Positions 22,595-32,025 of a DNA stretch of 64,000 nt are shown piece after piece. Origin of the DNA: Rhynchopus euleeides. Taxonomy: Eukaryota > Euglenozoa > Diplonemea > Diplonemida > Diplonemidae. Both the position numbers and the translations under genes were made by a program. Every line of letters begins with the position of its first letter. The stretch's first letter is position 1. The notes under the pieces are model-generated. The model searched no databases. It was not told the DNA's origin and saw only the letters and a list, made by a program, of their open reading frames with translations. Location of the stretch: NCBI GenBank assembly GCA_963210315.1, contig OY723244.1:186001-250000 (forward strand), in the 5' to 3' direction.

Positions 22595-25500
22595 TCAAGT
22601 GGTTCCGTCAGGCTCTGGTTCTGTTCCATTACCAGGCTCCCCTGACTGCGATTGTGAGACCTCCGTTCTGTCCGTCTCTGATTTCCCTGGTGGCCCCGTC
22701 TCCCGCTCACCATCCACCCCTTCACCACCCGTCTGAGACAGAAAAATATCAGGGGAGGCAGGCACCGAGGGCGATATCTGTGCCGGAGGGGCACCCAACA
22801 ACAAGGGAAGTTCCACAGCAGGTTCCGTGGCTGACGCCTGTATCTGAGAGCCGCTCACTACCGAGGCAGGTTCTGCACGCTGCCTCTTTGATTGCGGCCC
22901 CTTGGGCTTTGGCGTCACCCGATCCTCCGGGAGAATGACTACAAGGGCTGAAGAAGTCGCAGCCACTGTATCAAGTTGCGGTTGGCTTTCAAACAGGTCC
23001 TTCGACTCTTCACTCGTTTCGTCACTGCCACTCACTTCGTCTCGGTCCCTCTTCTTCTGGGCCGTATGAACAACTAATTGCCCTTGCTCAGGCTTCGGTT
23101 GCAACAAACGGGGTTGGTCCGTCCCTTGCACCCGTGCTGGGGCGTCCTGCGACTGTATTTGCAGCTGCTTGTTCTCAGACACCTCCAACGCTGACTGCAG
23201 GGACAATACCAAGTTGTTTTGTTGCACGATGAAATCCTTCTGCCGCGCCATTTCTTTCGCCATGGTCATGCCTTGGCGCAGCTGGTGCTGCACCTGCTTA
23301 ACCAACATGGCCTTATCCTGATTCTGTTGTTCGTGTAGGCCCTCCTGGATCTGCATATGTTGCTCCTGCATCCCCAGTTGGTCACGGAGTGCCTTCTCAT
23401 TTTGCATGCTTGCCGACACGTGAAATTCCAAAAGCATCTTATCTTGCTGTGTACCTTTCAAAGCATTCTCTGTCTGTTCAAGTAAGCGCTGTTGGGATTC
23501 TCCCTGAGACGAGTAGCTGCGGGCCTTGGACTCCACACGTTGCAGTTCCTGGGTGAGGACCGCTTTTTCGTGGGTCGCCTGTGCCCTCAACGCTTCTACC
23601 TCCGCCTCTCTTTCAACACCAAGCTCTTTCATAAAAGCCAACGCAGAGTCTTGCTTATGGAGCTGTCCCTTTAACACGGCCATCTCCTGTCGTTGTTGAT
23701 TCAAACGGTCCGCTTTGGCCTGTGCCTCGTTCGCCACCTTTTCCTTCTCCTCATTCACCCTCTTTATCTCACTCTCTGCCTTTGCCAAAGCTTTCTCCTT
23801 CTCCACGACTGACCTCTCATGATCCTCTGCTGCTCTTTTTTGCTCTGCCTCTCGCACCTCTATCGCCTCTTGGAGTTCCTTCCGGCATAGACTGACGAGC
23901 GTCTTCGTTTGCTCCTCGGTCCGATACCTATCAAGGACTTCCGTGATTTCACTACACAAAGCAAAACGTGCTAGGGCTTCTTCTTCCACAACATGCGCCC
24001 GCTCTGCACTTTCCTCCATTTCCAAAGTCCTGCGTTCCAAAGTCAGGTATTCCTCCCCGCGCTGCTGGGGTGGTTCCTGTGGTTCATTCAAAACAATGGC
24101 ACTCTTGGGGACGGTGGCATCCTGCAGCTTTTGCATTATGTCTTCCGTGTTTCCCGTGAGCCCAGGTTGTTGTGTGGGAGATACATATACTTCTGGCGAG
24201 TTGGGCATGCTAACCTTCTCCTCCTGAGGGGCATCCTTATCACAATACACGAGGATGGTCGACTCCTTCTCAAGGAAACCCCTGAAGGCATCCATTTCCT
24301 CAGCTGTGTTGGCCACAGTCACGGTGTTGTCGTCAAACAAGGCCATGGCATCCGTGCCACAGCTGATAAAACGGTAATGGCCTCCGTGCGGGGTATTTCC
24401 TCTGTGCAGGACTGCACCCGTGAGGCGGTACCTTGTAAAGGAAGGCTTCCCTCCGTTATTTCCACTCGACATCAGCAAGTCCGTGTCAATGTTGATCGCT
24501 CGAGTCTTGCGCTCATACATGACACCGTTGCCAACTCTGAGTGTTTTGAAGCGCCAGAGTCGTATAAACAAGTGTGTCGGGAGAGATGTGATTTGCACCG
24601 ACTTTGTCGCCCGTTGTTTGTTTGGGGCACACATTTCGCACTCGTAATTAAGCACTTCTTCAGGCATCAGGCTTTCGCAAATTCTGTCGGCCAAAGTCAC
24701 ACCTGTTTTCCCGGGGTTGTTGAGTGGGACTGACAGTAGGGACAACTGTTCCTCCCTCCCCGTGACCTTCTTGCAATTTTGGCATGCCATGCTTGTGAAT
24801 GTCCTCACTTCAGGGATCCATGACTGTACTGTCGGTTGGTCCATCGTCCTGAGGTGTTCATTCAGCATTCTCCATTCTGCTTCCAGTGTTGGGACAACCC
24901 CCAGACAATACGCTTCATCCGCGCAATGCTGCTCCCTTGTCTGGAACATACTGTGGATGGCTGTTTGCAACACGGACACTGAATGATCTGTGCGACTCCT
25001 GGTGTACATGGAGTACAATCCCATGAGTATGGGGGTTAGGCCGAGTCCGTTTGAAACAAACTTGCATGCACTGCCTAGGGTAGCTGGAAGTACCGAGTGT
25101 GCGAGCATCTGGTACAGTGCTCCCAGGTAGCAAGTATTTCCCTCATTGACAACACCCCACGACAACGTATTGCTGTGCAGTACCTTCATACTTATCGTGC
25201 TCTTCCCCAAAACTGGAGGCTGTTGTGAGGGGACGGGTGGAGAGAGGGGAGGAGAGGAGGAAGAGGAAGAGGAAGACAACGGTACGGAAGGGGAGGAGGT
25301 AGAGAAGAGAGGGACAAAAGAATCACTTTCACTCTTGCGTTGGTTCGCACTTCCAGTAGGCTTCACATCCGCCCCTTGCGGTGCGGGGTCTGTGTGGGTG
25401 TCCGAAGGGCTGATATCCACACACTTTCCTCTCAATGGCATGTCTCGGGTTGGTTTTGCCCACACATACTCCCGTAGCTTGGGGAGAGGGTGTTTGCGAT

Positions 25501-27775
25501 AGTGTCTGTCCACAGCAGTATCAAACAGGCGCTCCATTTTTGCCATTGCAGATGGAGCCACACAAAACAACCTTCGTGTAGTTCTGTACCAAGCACTACG
25601 CAATTCGTACGGCTTCCATCCCCGTCCGAGGAGGCGCCGCAAAATCAGCTCTGCTTCAACCTTGAAATCATCCAGGTTGTTGCACATACCCGCAGACCGT
25701 ATCAACTGTGACACCAAAATACCCCTTCCTTGGCTTTCTGGTGCTGCACTTGTTCGACAAGTATATTTATTGGGTGTATAGGTTACCCAGTCACTCTCTT
25801 TATTGAATACTGACATACGGACACGTGTCTTCGTGTCTTCGGGGTCATCGGCGTATCTCTGCCAACGGTTCCTACCCCCCAGAAACACACAATCGTCTTT
25901 CTGCCTTGTTGTGTCCTCAGAGGTCATCCCGTAGACCTTGTCAGGGATGTCCGCTCCAAGGGTAAAAACGTCATCAATAAATCTGAAGAACCCATTATAC
26001 TCCTTTTGCTTTTTAATGGGGAGCTTATCGATATAGCGCATTTCCTTACTTGCGCAAAAAAGGTTTGCCAGGTCCGGGCTGGCATTTCCACCGGTCGGGA
26101 TGCCCTTCTTCTGGTGGAGGACGAACTCGCCATTTTTGATGAAGCTGTTGGTCACAGCTAGTCTCACTAACTCTTTGACTTCATCACTGTTGTACGCAAG
26201 TGTTCTATCATCCCCCCGCCCTTCCTTCCAGCGGAAGGCCTTTTTCTTTCTTTTTTTGGCCTTCGTCTCTCGCGCCAAAAACCTGCCACCCTTCGCCGCA
26301 AACGCCTGTTCCACACACCAGGAGACACCCTCAATTACCGCCTCTTGATCCAAAGACGTGTACATAGAGGTAAAGTCTTTTGTTTTTGGCGTGGCTTTTT
26401 TTACGGTGTCGTAGTTCATTTTCATGTACTTCGCCACCTCATCGTAACTCTCCACAACAAAAAACCGTTTGACACCACATTTCCTCCTGTGTGTTTCATC
26501 CTCATCACTCAACGTGCGGATGACCATCTTTAGCAGCCCTGACAATTCTGTGTGTATGCCTGTTGCAATACCCACAGTTGGCTGATTCACCTTACTCTCT
26601 TTCTGTTTCTTTTTTCTCTCCATTTTCTCCCCTTCCGTCTCATCTCTGTTATCTCCACTTAAACCAGCAATTCCCCTCAGCGTGGGGCCTTTTTCCACCG
26701 GCTTATGGATCTTCAGAGACCCATACAAATACGGGAAACAATCTCCAATTTGCAGCTGGCGTTCATCACACTCTCTCTGCAAGCGGTTGAGAATTTGCTT
26801 CTCCGTTTCCTTTGCCGTTTCGAAAGTCCCTGTTGTTGCGCTGAGCTGTTCCCGTAGCCAATGTCTGTAAAAGTGTTTACAGATCGCCCCAAAGTCATGG
26901 GACGACTTGTCTACACTACACAACACAACATCCTCCTGGACTTTTTTAAGCTCGGCCGTATCTATACGGTCGGCCCCCTCAACAGGTGGTAGCGCTGCAA
27001 ACTCGTTTCGCAACGCTGTCAGCAAGACCTTACGGAATTCCGCTGTTTCCTCCTTCTCCCCAAAGGTTTCCACAAAATCCGAAAGAACCTCGCTTGCCTT
27101 TTCGCACCCCTGTTGCAAGTCACCAGACAGACGATATTTCCTTCCCTTGTTCAACAACTCCCTAAAGCCCTCGGAAATCCCCGACATTGTTTGGGCCACA
27201 GTGAACAAATGCCCTGTGTGTGGCTGGTCCGGGGATCTGTACTTCTGACACGGACAGTTCTCATGCTCAGGAAGCACCCCCTCCGCTGCCAATCCTAAAC
27301 TCTCTTTCGTACAGTTTTGGATGAGACAATACAGCGGCGGGCCCTGGCTCAGGGACACCATCGTATTTGCCAGCCGATCCTTATCCGGGCAAGCCTGCAC
27401 CACTTTCTCATCCCTCAGGAGACGCTGGAGCTTCAGGCCATCCATCGCAGGGTGAGAAAACTTGACGCTGAGGAATTCCTTTTTAGATTTAGGCTTTTCC
27501 TTCTTCTTAGCCTTCAATCTTTCCTGCAAACGTTCCTCCAAGCATTTCACATTTTTTGGCAGAGTCTCCCTCTTTACGTGCTGTGTCAGCCACGCGAGTA
27601 GACGTTTGACTCTGTTGATTTCCCACTCGTCCATGTTATACTGTTTGATCTCCTCCACCGGAAGGCTGAGGAGATGACTCAGTTGCTGACGGATCTTGTG
27701 GTACTTTCCTGCATCCAACACAATGTGCACCTTATCATTCTCGCTATCCTTCTGTCCTTCTCTCACATATTCCAC
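22595..27775 (-). CDS. Penelope-like reverse transcriptase fused to a ubiquitin-specific protease and coiled coil
   Basis: 1726 residues. About 100-780: Penelope-type RT, with PYLYGSLKIHKP, DFTSMYTSL (Asp467), GIPTGGNASPDLANLF and FRFIDDVF (Asp601-Asp602), the catalytic aspartates. A Ser/Pro linker follows (815-860). About 870-1180: USP (C19) deubiquitinase, with Cys box NEGNTCYLGALYQML (Cys882), zinc-ribbon pairs Cys998/Cys1001 and Cys1046/Cys1049, His box GGHY (His1133) and FDDN (Asp1148-Asp1149). All catalytic positions are present. About 1240-1545: long coiled coil rich in Glu, Lys and Gln, then an acidic, Pro-rich tail. The first codon of the open frame is GTG at 27775. No ATG lies upstream in frame, and it overlaps the GIY-YIG ORF by 32 nt, so translation probably needs frameshifting or reinitiation. 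Expected role: target-primed reverse transcription. The protease may remove ubiquitin from the element's own proteins or from host factors (inference). Confidence 0.88.
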   Translation of the reverse strand: MEYVREGQKDSENDKVHIVLDAGKYHKIRQQLSHLLSLPVEEIKQYNMDEWEINRVKRLLAWLTQHVKRETLPKNVKCLEERLQERLKAKKKEKPKSKKEFLSVKFSHPAMDGLKLQRLLRDEKVVQACPDKDRLANTMVSLSQGPPLYCLIQNCTKESLGLAAEGVLPEHENCPCQKYRSPDQPHTGHLFTVAQTMSGISEGFRELLNKGRKYRLSGDLQQGCEKASEVLSDFVETFGEKEETAEFRKVLLTALRNEFAALPPVEGADRIDTAELKKVQEDVVLCSVDKSSHDFGAICKHFYRHWLREQLSATTGTFETAKETEKQILNRLQRECDERQLQIGDCFPYLYGSLKIHKPVEKGPTLRGIAGLSGDNRDETEGEKMERKKKQKESKVNQPTVGIATGIHTELSGLLKMVIRTLSDEDETHRRKCGVKRFFVVESYDEVAKYMKMNYDTVKKATPKTKDFTSMYTSLDQEAVIEGVSWCVEQAFAAKGGRFLARETKAKKRKKKAFRWKEGRGDDRTLAYNSDEVKELVRLAVTNSFIKNGEFVLHQKKGIPTGGNASPDLANLFCASKEMRYIDKLPIKKQKEYNGFFRFIDDVFTLGADIPDKVYGMTSEDTTRQKDDCVFLGGRNRWQRYADDPEDTKTRVRMSVFNKESDWVTYTPNKYTCRTSAAPESQGRGILVSQLIRSAGMCNNLDDFKVEAELILRRLLGRGWKPYELRSAWYRTTRRLFCVAPSAMAKMERLFDTAVDRHYRKHPLPKLREYVWAKPTRDMPLRGKCVDISPSDTHTDPAPQGADVKPTGSANQRKSESDSFVPLFSTSSPSVPLSSSSSSSSPPLSPPVPSQQPPVLGKSTISMKVLHSNTLSWGVVNEGNTCYLGALYQMLAHSVLPATLGSACKFVSNGLGLTPILMGLYSMYTRSRTDHSVSVLQTAIHSMFQTREQHCADEAYCLGVVPTLEAEWRMLNEHLRTMDQPTVQSWIPEVRTFTSMACQNCKKVTGREEQLSLLSVPLNNPGKTGVTLADRICESLMPEEVLNYECEMCAPNKQRATKSVQITSLPTHLFIRLWRFKTLRVGNGVMYERKTRAINIDTDLLMSSGNNGGKPSFTRYRLTGAVLHRGNTPHGGHYRFISCGTDAMALFDDNTVTVANTAEEMDAFRGFLEKESTILVYCDKDAPQEEKVSMPNSPEVYVSPTQQPGLTGNTEDIMQKLQDATVPKSAIVLNEPQEPPQQRGEEYLTLERRTLEMEESAERAHVVEEEALARFALCSEITEVLDRYRTEEQTKTLVSLCRKELQEAIEVREAEQKRAAEDHERSVVEKEKALAKAESEIKRVNEEKEKVANEAQAKADRLNQQRQEMAVLKGQLHKQDSALAFMKELGVEREAEVEALRAQATHEKAVLTQELQRVESKARSYSSQGESQQRLLEQTENALKGTQQDKMLLEFHVSASMQNEKALRDQLGMQEQHMQIQEGLHEQQNQDKAMLVKQVQHQLRQGMTMAKEMARQKDFIVQQNNLVLSLQSALEVSENKQLQIQSQDAPARVQGTDQPRLLQPKPEQGQLVVHTAQKKRDRDEVSGSDETSEESKDLFESQPQLDTVAATSSALVVILPEDRVTPKPKGPQSKRQRAEPASVVSGSQIQASATEPAVELPLLLGAPPAQISPSVPASPDIFLSQTGGEGVDGERETGPPGKSETDRTEVSQSQSGEPGNGTEPEPDGTT

Positions 27776-29039
27776 CCATTCTTTTACGTTTTGTTTGATG
27801 GTAAGCGGAACATGCGTTGTCCGGGGTCCTCAGGTGGGACATCCAAAAGTTTTCAACAGCGTTTGACTGCCGCCGGAAGGATTCAAGGTTCCCACCCGTG
27901 TACCCCTGGATCTTCTGCAAGACAAAGCCATAATGCGGGTGTTTTGTGCGGAGGAGTCTCGTTGCAAAAGGTATTCCATTCAAACCACTCTTGCCTTTCC
28001 AGTGTTGTTGCATCCTATTCCTTAGGGTCCCACTTGTCTGGCCGACGTAAACGGGATTCCCCTGCTGGTCACACACAACGTACACGACACCTTCCGCCTC
28101 GCGGTTTTCGTTAAGCTCCAGAAAATGTTGGATCCCATCACCTTCCACTTTCTGGTGCTTGTAACCTCTAATGAGTCGATCCCCGTGTTTATCACAAAAC
28201 TCTTGGGCTACCCCAGCACATTCCTCCTCCCATGCATCCCAAGAGATGGCGTTCCGTTTGGGCTGGCGCAAGTCCGATGAGAAGGGGCGGACCCAGGGCG
28301 ACTTACGGAGCTCTGGGAAAGGACCTCGCTTTGCTTCTTTAGCAAGTTCCTTTTTCTGTTGCTCCGCTGTCTTAGGCCTGCCCTTCCTACCTCGTCCTGC
28401 TCCACCCTTGCTCAACAGCTCATACAAGTTGGCAGGGCCCTCCCGTACGCCTCTGCCATTCTTCCCACCCTTCCCTTTCCCACTCCCCTTTCCCTGGCCT
28501 TTGCGAATTGTTACCTGAGGTTTCACGCTGCCATTTGCTTGGGGTTTATTCGGGAATGCTGTAGGGGGGAGGGGCTGTTGTTTCAAACTCTGACGTATAA
28601 GTTCAGCAAGGGTTATCGGGAAGGTACTGGGCACACTATTCTGATTTGCATGTCCACGTCCTTTACCCTTGCCTCCTTGGCCTTTCCACACACCTTTAAC
28701 TGGGCCATTTCTCTCTCCCAGCCCCCGACCTTCCCACCCTTTTCCACCCCCTTGGCCTTTCACGCCTTTTCTTCCAATGTTGCCACTCTTGCCTTTACCC
28801 TTACCTTTGCCTTTTCCAAAAAACGAACCTTTACCTGTATATCCTCTCCTGAAAGGAACACCTCCCGGTACACCGTACCCTTTGTGGCCACCGTACTGGG
28901 GAGCCGCCGTTCCACGGTTCCCTGTACCGCGTGGGTACTGTGTTGGTGTTCTGAAAAAAGTGGGGTTCGTGTTGGGGGTATAACTTACTCCGTTGTAAAA
29001 ATGGGGGGGTGGTGGGGGTGGTGGGGGTGGTTGCTGCAT
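27744..29039 (-). CDS. GIY-YIG endonuclease ORF of the Penelope-like element
   Basis: 431 residues from the ATG at 29039. The first 240 residues are low complexity: a proline run, then Gly/Lys-rich basic repeats (GKGKGKGKGK) likely to bind nucleic acid. Residues of about 315-410 form the GIY-YIG nuclease: GVVYVV, VYVGQTS, LRNRMQQH and the catalytic Glu396 in VENFWM. In Penelope-like elements this domain nicks the target to prime reverse transcription. It is usually C-terminal to the RT; an N-terminal position is known in the Naiad/Chlamys type. Here it is upstream and in a different frame, ending 32 nt inside the RT ORF. Confidence 0.88.
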   Translation of the reverse strand: MQQPPPPPPPPPHFYNGVSYTPNTNPTFFRTPTQYPRGTGNRGTAAPQYGGHKGYGVPGGVPFRRGYTGKGSFFGKGKGKGKGKSGNIGRKGVKGQGGGKGWEGRGLGERNGPVKGVWKGQGGKGKGRGHANQNSVPSTFPITLAELIRQSLKQQPLPPTAFPNKPQANGSVKPQVTIRKGQGKGSGKGKGGKNGRGVREGPANLYELLSKGGAGRGRKGRPKTAEQQKKELAKEAKRGPFPELRKSPWVRPFSSDLRQPKRNAISWDAWEEECAGVAQEFCDKHGDRLIRGYKHQKVEGDGIQHFLELNENREAEGVVYVVCDQQGNPVYVGQTSGTLRNRMQQHWKGKSGLNGIPFATRLLRTKHPHYGFVLQKIQGYTGGNLESFRRQSNAVENFWMSHLRTPDNACSAYHQTKRKRMGGICERRTEG

Positions 29040-29224
29040 GTGTTGGGGAATGAAAGGGAATTGTCTGTTTTCGACTTGCCAGTCACCCCTTGGGTGGTGG
29101 CTGCTGTGATAGGCCGAAGCCTGCGGTGGGTACCAGAGGTATCCATAGGGGAGGGGAGTAGGGGAGAGGGGTGCCTTAGACGTGGAGTTGTTAAAAACTG
29201 GTTAAAAACTGGACTCAAGCCACA

Positions 29225-29888
29225 GACCCTCCAGCACTGTGGCGCTCGGTGTGCCCTTCAAGTCCCACACACGCACTTTGCCATGGGAGTCTCCGGACAC
29301 GAGACGTCCGCAGTGTGTCCACGCTGCACTGAATACCGGGGTGTTGTTGTGGTCCAGCATGCACACCTCCTCCCAAGTTGATGTCAGCCACACGCAGATG
29401 GTGCCGTCACGAGAGCACGTTGCTAACCACGTCCCACAGACTGAGAACGCAGTGCAAAGAATCGTCTGGTTGCCGTGTGATAAGTCCGCCACCACAGCAG
29501 CGGTGACGGTGTCGAACACTTTGATGTGCCCTTCGTAGTAATCCACAGCACACAGCGTCCCACACCTCGACAGTGTGATGCGGTGTACCTTCTGGCCATG
29601 CGTCGATGAGTGGACTGCGGGAGCCTTGATGTTGGGCCAGCGTGGGACGAGCTTGACAGCACCCCCGTCCTCCAGACCCGTGTCGGCAACACGCTGTGCA
29701 TCGCCCAGCTCCTCCTCACACCCTTCGATGTGTGCTGCCACCTTCTCAGCCTCACGGGCTGCGTTGTTGATAGAACCCGGGAACATCTCGTTGAGCGCAT
29801 CCGCCTTCAGCCCGACCACGGTCCCGCCTTCCGCAACACCGACGACACAGCTGTCCCCGGTCCCGGCATGACGGACACACACTTCCAT
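29225..29888 (-). pseudogene. N-terminal part of the WD40 gene split by the Penelope-like element
   Basis: ATG at 29888 with the family start (VRHAGTGDSCVVGVAEGG), ubiquitin-like domain and three blades up to VRVWDLKGTPSATVLEG. The frame then enters the retroelement and stops after seven foreign residues at 29202. No damage is seen before the break, which suggests a recent insertion. Confidence 0.85.
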
Positions 29889-30304
29889 TGGTTTGCTCCG
29901 ATATTGCTGTTTGACTTATTCGTGGTGACAAAGGGTGAAAAACGTTCCTGCAGTGGCGGTGTATGCAGTGTGCGATGGTGGGGCTGGGGATCAAACACAG
30001 TGTGCTTCAAGGCGGTGACCTGGAAGTACCGGGACACGCTAGAGGGGGTCGGGGCTGAGGAGCCGTGCCTTCGTGGGATGGGGTTGTGGCGGGGTTGGGG
30101 AAGTGCCTCGTGTTCTGTTCTCTCTCTTCGGAACTACTTTGCGAGGGGTGAGTGGGGGTGGGGGACATGCTGTGTATTCACGCCACCTGCCACCCCCTGG
30201 CACAACACACAGCTGCCTCCAAACAGAGCAGGGGTCAGGTTGTGCTGCGCTGCTAGGCAGGAAAGGCATATGATGCAACACGTCCAAGCAACACGTGACT
30301 GCAT

Positions 30305-30390
30305 CAGTGCATTTTGGTGAATTTCCTGTTTACAGAATGCACTGAAAACTGACGAAGATTGACGAAGGATAACGACCAGCGAAGACCCCC
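30305..30390 (-). mobile_element. 5'-truncated MITE family A copy
   Basis: Retains the AGCGAAGACCCCC end and the variant GATAACGACCAGC interior, and lacks the other terminus. Confidence 0.7.
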
Positions 30391-30413
30391 AAAATCACAA
30401 TAAAAAGGCCTGA

Positions 30414-30521
30414 GGGGGTCTTCGCTGGTCGTTATCCTTCGTCAATCTTCGTCAGTTTTCAGCTAATTCAACAGGAAATGCACCAAAAGGCACTGACGAC
30501 CACCCCGTAGCGAAGACCCCC
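30414..30521 (+). mobile_element. MITE family A copy, inverted next to a truncated copy
   Basis: Both ends are present. The flanking triplets TGA and CTT do not match, so this pair may have arisen by rearrangement rather than by two clean insertions. Confidence 0.75.
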
Positions 30522-32025
30522 CTTAATCGTACTCCTTTCGCTATAACAAGAGAAACACCTTGCACGGAATCACCGAAAAATCCCGAAGATTCGAGACACT
30601 CCTGCAAAAAAGAGGAAAAACCCCCCTGGAACTACAACATCAGCTGCAGCGCAGGGGTATTAGGAGAATGCTGCAGACAGCACCTTCGGCACTGCAACGG
30701 GGAATATCTGCTGCTCTTCACGTCCGAACCTGCCTCTTGCATCTATTGGAGAACGGGGGGCAGTGGTCATTCCGAGCAAAAATCGCCTCTGTTGTGGCCG
30801 GCACAGCACAGCTGCAGTGGAAAGAATAGAATACCTGCGACGAATGGTTTTCAGAAAGACGCTAGGATGGATGTATGGGTTAGAGGCGTGGAAGGGCTTT
30901 CCCGTTGGATTTGGCACCGTTCAGTGCAAAAGCTGACGTACGGAGGGGCGAAGGCAGGGAGCAAAACACCACTCGTTGGCCTGGTGAAGGGTGGTGTTTG
31001 TTCCGTTCGCACCCCTTCCAACCTTGAAATGGAACACTGTCGACACATGTCACTGAACACGGGGGAATGGGGAGGGGGAGAGGTGGTGAAACGCACACAC
31101 CTCGACCTGTGATGAGGTGAGATGTGGCTCTGCAATTACGGCACTACACGTGCCGTAAACTCAAATCGGACCTGCTTTCTCCGTGTTCCATTTCCTCCTT
31201 CATTGCATGAGGCTACACAAGAAAACTGCTGGTTGCAAGTGGTAGAAAAACAAGCACGCACAGGGAAGTCGTCTTCTCCGGTCCTCCCGTGACTCCCTAG
31301 TTGCACCGAAGGTGATTACAGGGGGGGGTCGAATAAACGTACTTAGCCGAATAGTAGTACATATTTTTTTGGGGCCCTGGGGCCAGTGATTTTCCTCTCC
31401 GCTGAAAATCTCAAAAATGCCGGCGAAAAAAATTTTTCCCACTCGGAAAAAAATTTCTCGGGCGCGCTTCGCGCGCCCGAGACTACGCGGAGATGGCCAG
31501 TCGCATACGCCCAAGGACTTGCGAGACAGGCACACGCGACAGGGGGGGTCTGGGGGGCGGAGCCCCCCAGACCCGCCGGAGGCCACGGTAGTGAACATCC
31601 GTCCCGTCGAGGCTACAGATTTTGGGCGTTTTCGCATTCCTGGGGTTGCTGTACGGCTGGTGGGCCTGGGTTCCACAAGGGGGGTCTGGGGGGCGGAGCC
31701 CCGCAGCCGCCGGAGGCCATGGTAGTGAACATCTGTTCTTTGCAGCCACCCTCTGCAGGTCTTGTCCTGCCAATCTGTGACTGCTTGGTGGGGCTCACAG
31801 AGCAGGCCCTCCCATTTTTTTCCTGGGCCTGATGTTTTTTCCTCCAGGACCTCTCCCCAGACCCCCTGAAAAATTCCCACCAAAAACCCCCGTGGCGAAA
31901 AAACTTTTTTCGCCGGACGATTTTTCCAGAGATTTTTTTTTTTGCGAAATTTTATTTTTGAGAGTTGTGCAACAACGCAGGAAACTGTGCCAGTGCAGAT
32001 CCTTGCAGAACTTCCCACACACTTC

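Larger units (their letters stand above)
22002..29224 (-). mobile_element. Penelope-like retroelement encoding GIY-YIG, RT, USP protease and coiled coil
   Basis: The element is on the minus strand: 5' end near 29224, GIY-YIG ORF, RT-USP ORF, then a 3' untranslated region of about 590 bp with long G/C runs (near 22070, 22128 and 22420). The 14-bp repeat GACCCTCCAGCACT at 21988-22001 and 29225-29238 is the presumed target duplication within the WD40 gene. Near the 5' end, GTTAAAAACTG occurs twice in tandem (29190-29211). Both ORFs are open, so the copy may be young. A rearranged second copy lies at 48.95-50.42 kb and a 3'-end trace at 63531-63600. I saw no terminal repeats and no hammerhead ribozyme core. 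Confidence 0.85.
29889..31316. other. Upstream region and repeats
   Basis: Contains part of repeat R1 (30197-30260), an inverted pair of family A MITEs (30305-30521), a 30530-30560 segment shared with 44607 (GTACTCCTTTCGCTATAACA), and the repeat at 31200-31310 related to 20576-20690. An 89-codon frame at 30560-30829 (+) has no recognisable domain. Confidence 0.5.

Noticed and set aside
22002..29224. Hammerhead ribozyme in the Penelope-like element
   Set aside because: I looked for the CTGANGA and GAAAC core with suitable stems at both ends and found none. A covariance-model search would be needed to settle it.
28359..29381. A 340-codon plus-strand frame opposite the GIY-YIG ORF
   Set aside because: Antisense of the Gly/Lys-rich low-complexity region. 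The minus strand has the nuclease motifs.
31540..31600. GC hairpins as bacterial-type terminators
   Set aside because: The window is eukaryotic, there is no following T-run, and the sequence recurs as a 60-bp dispersed repeat.
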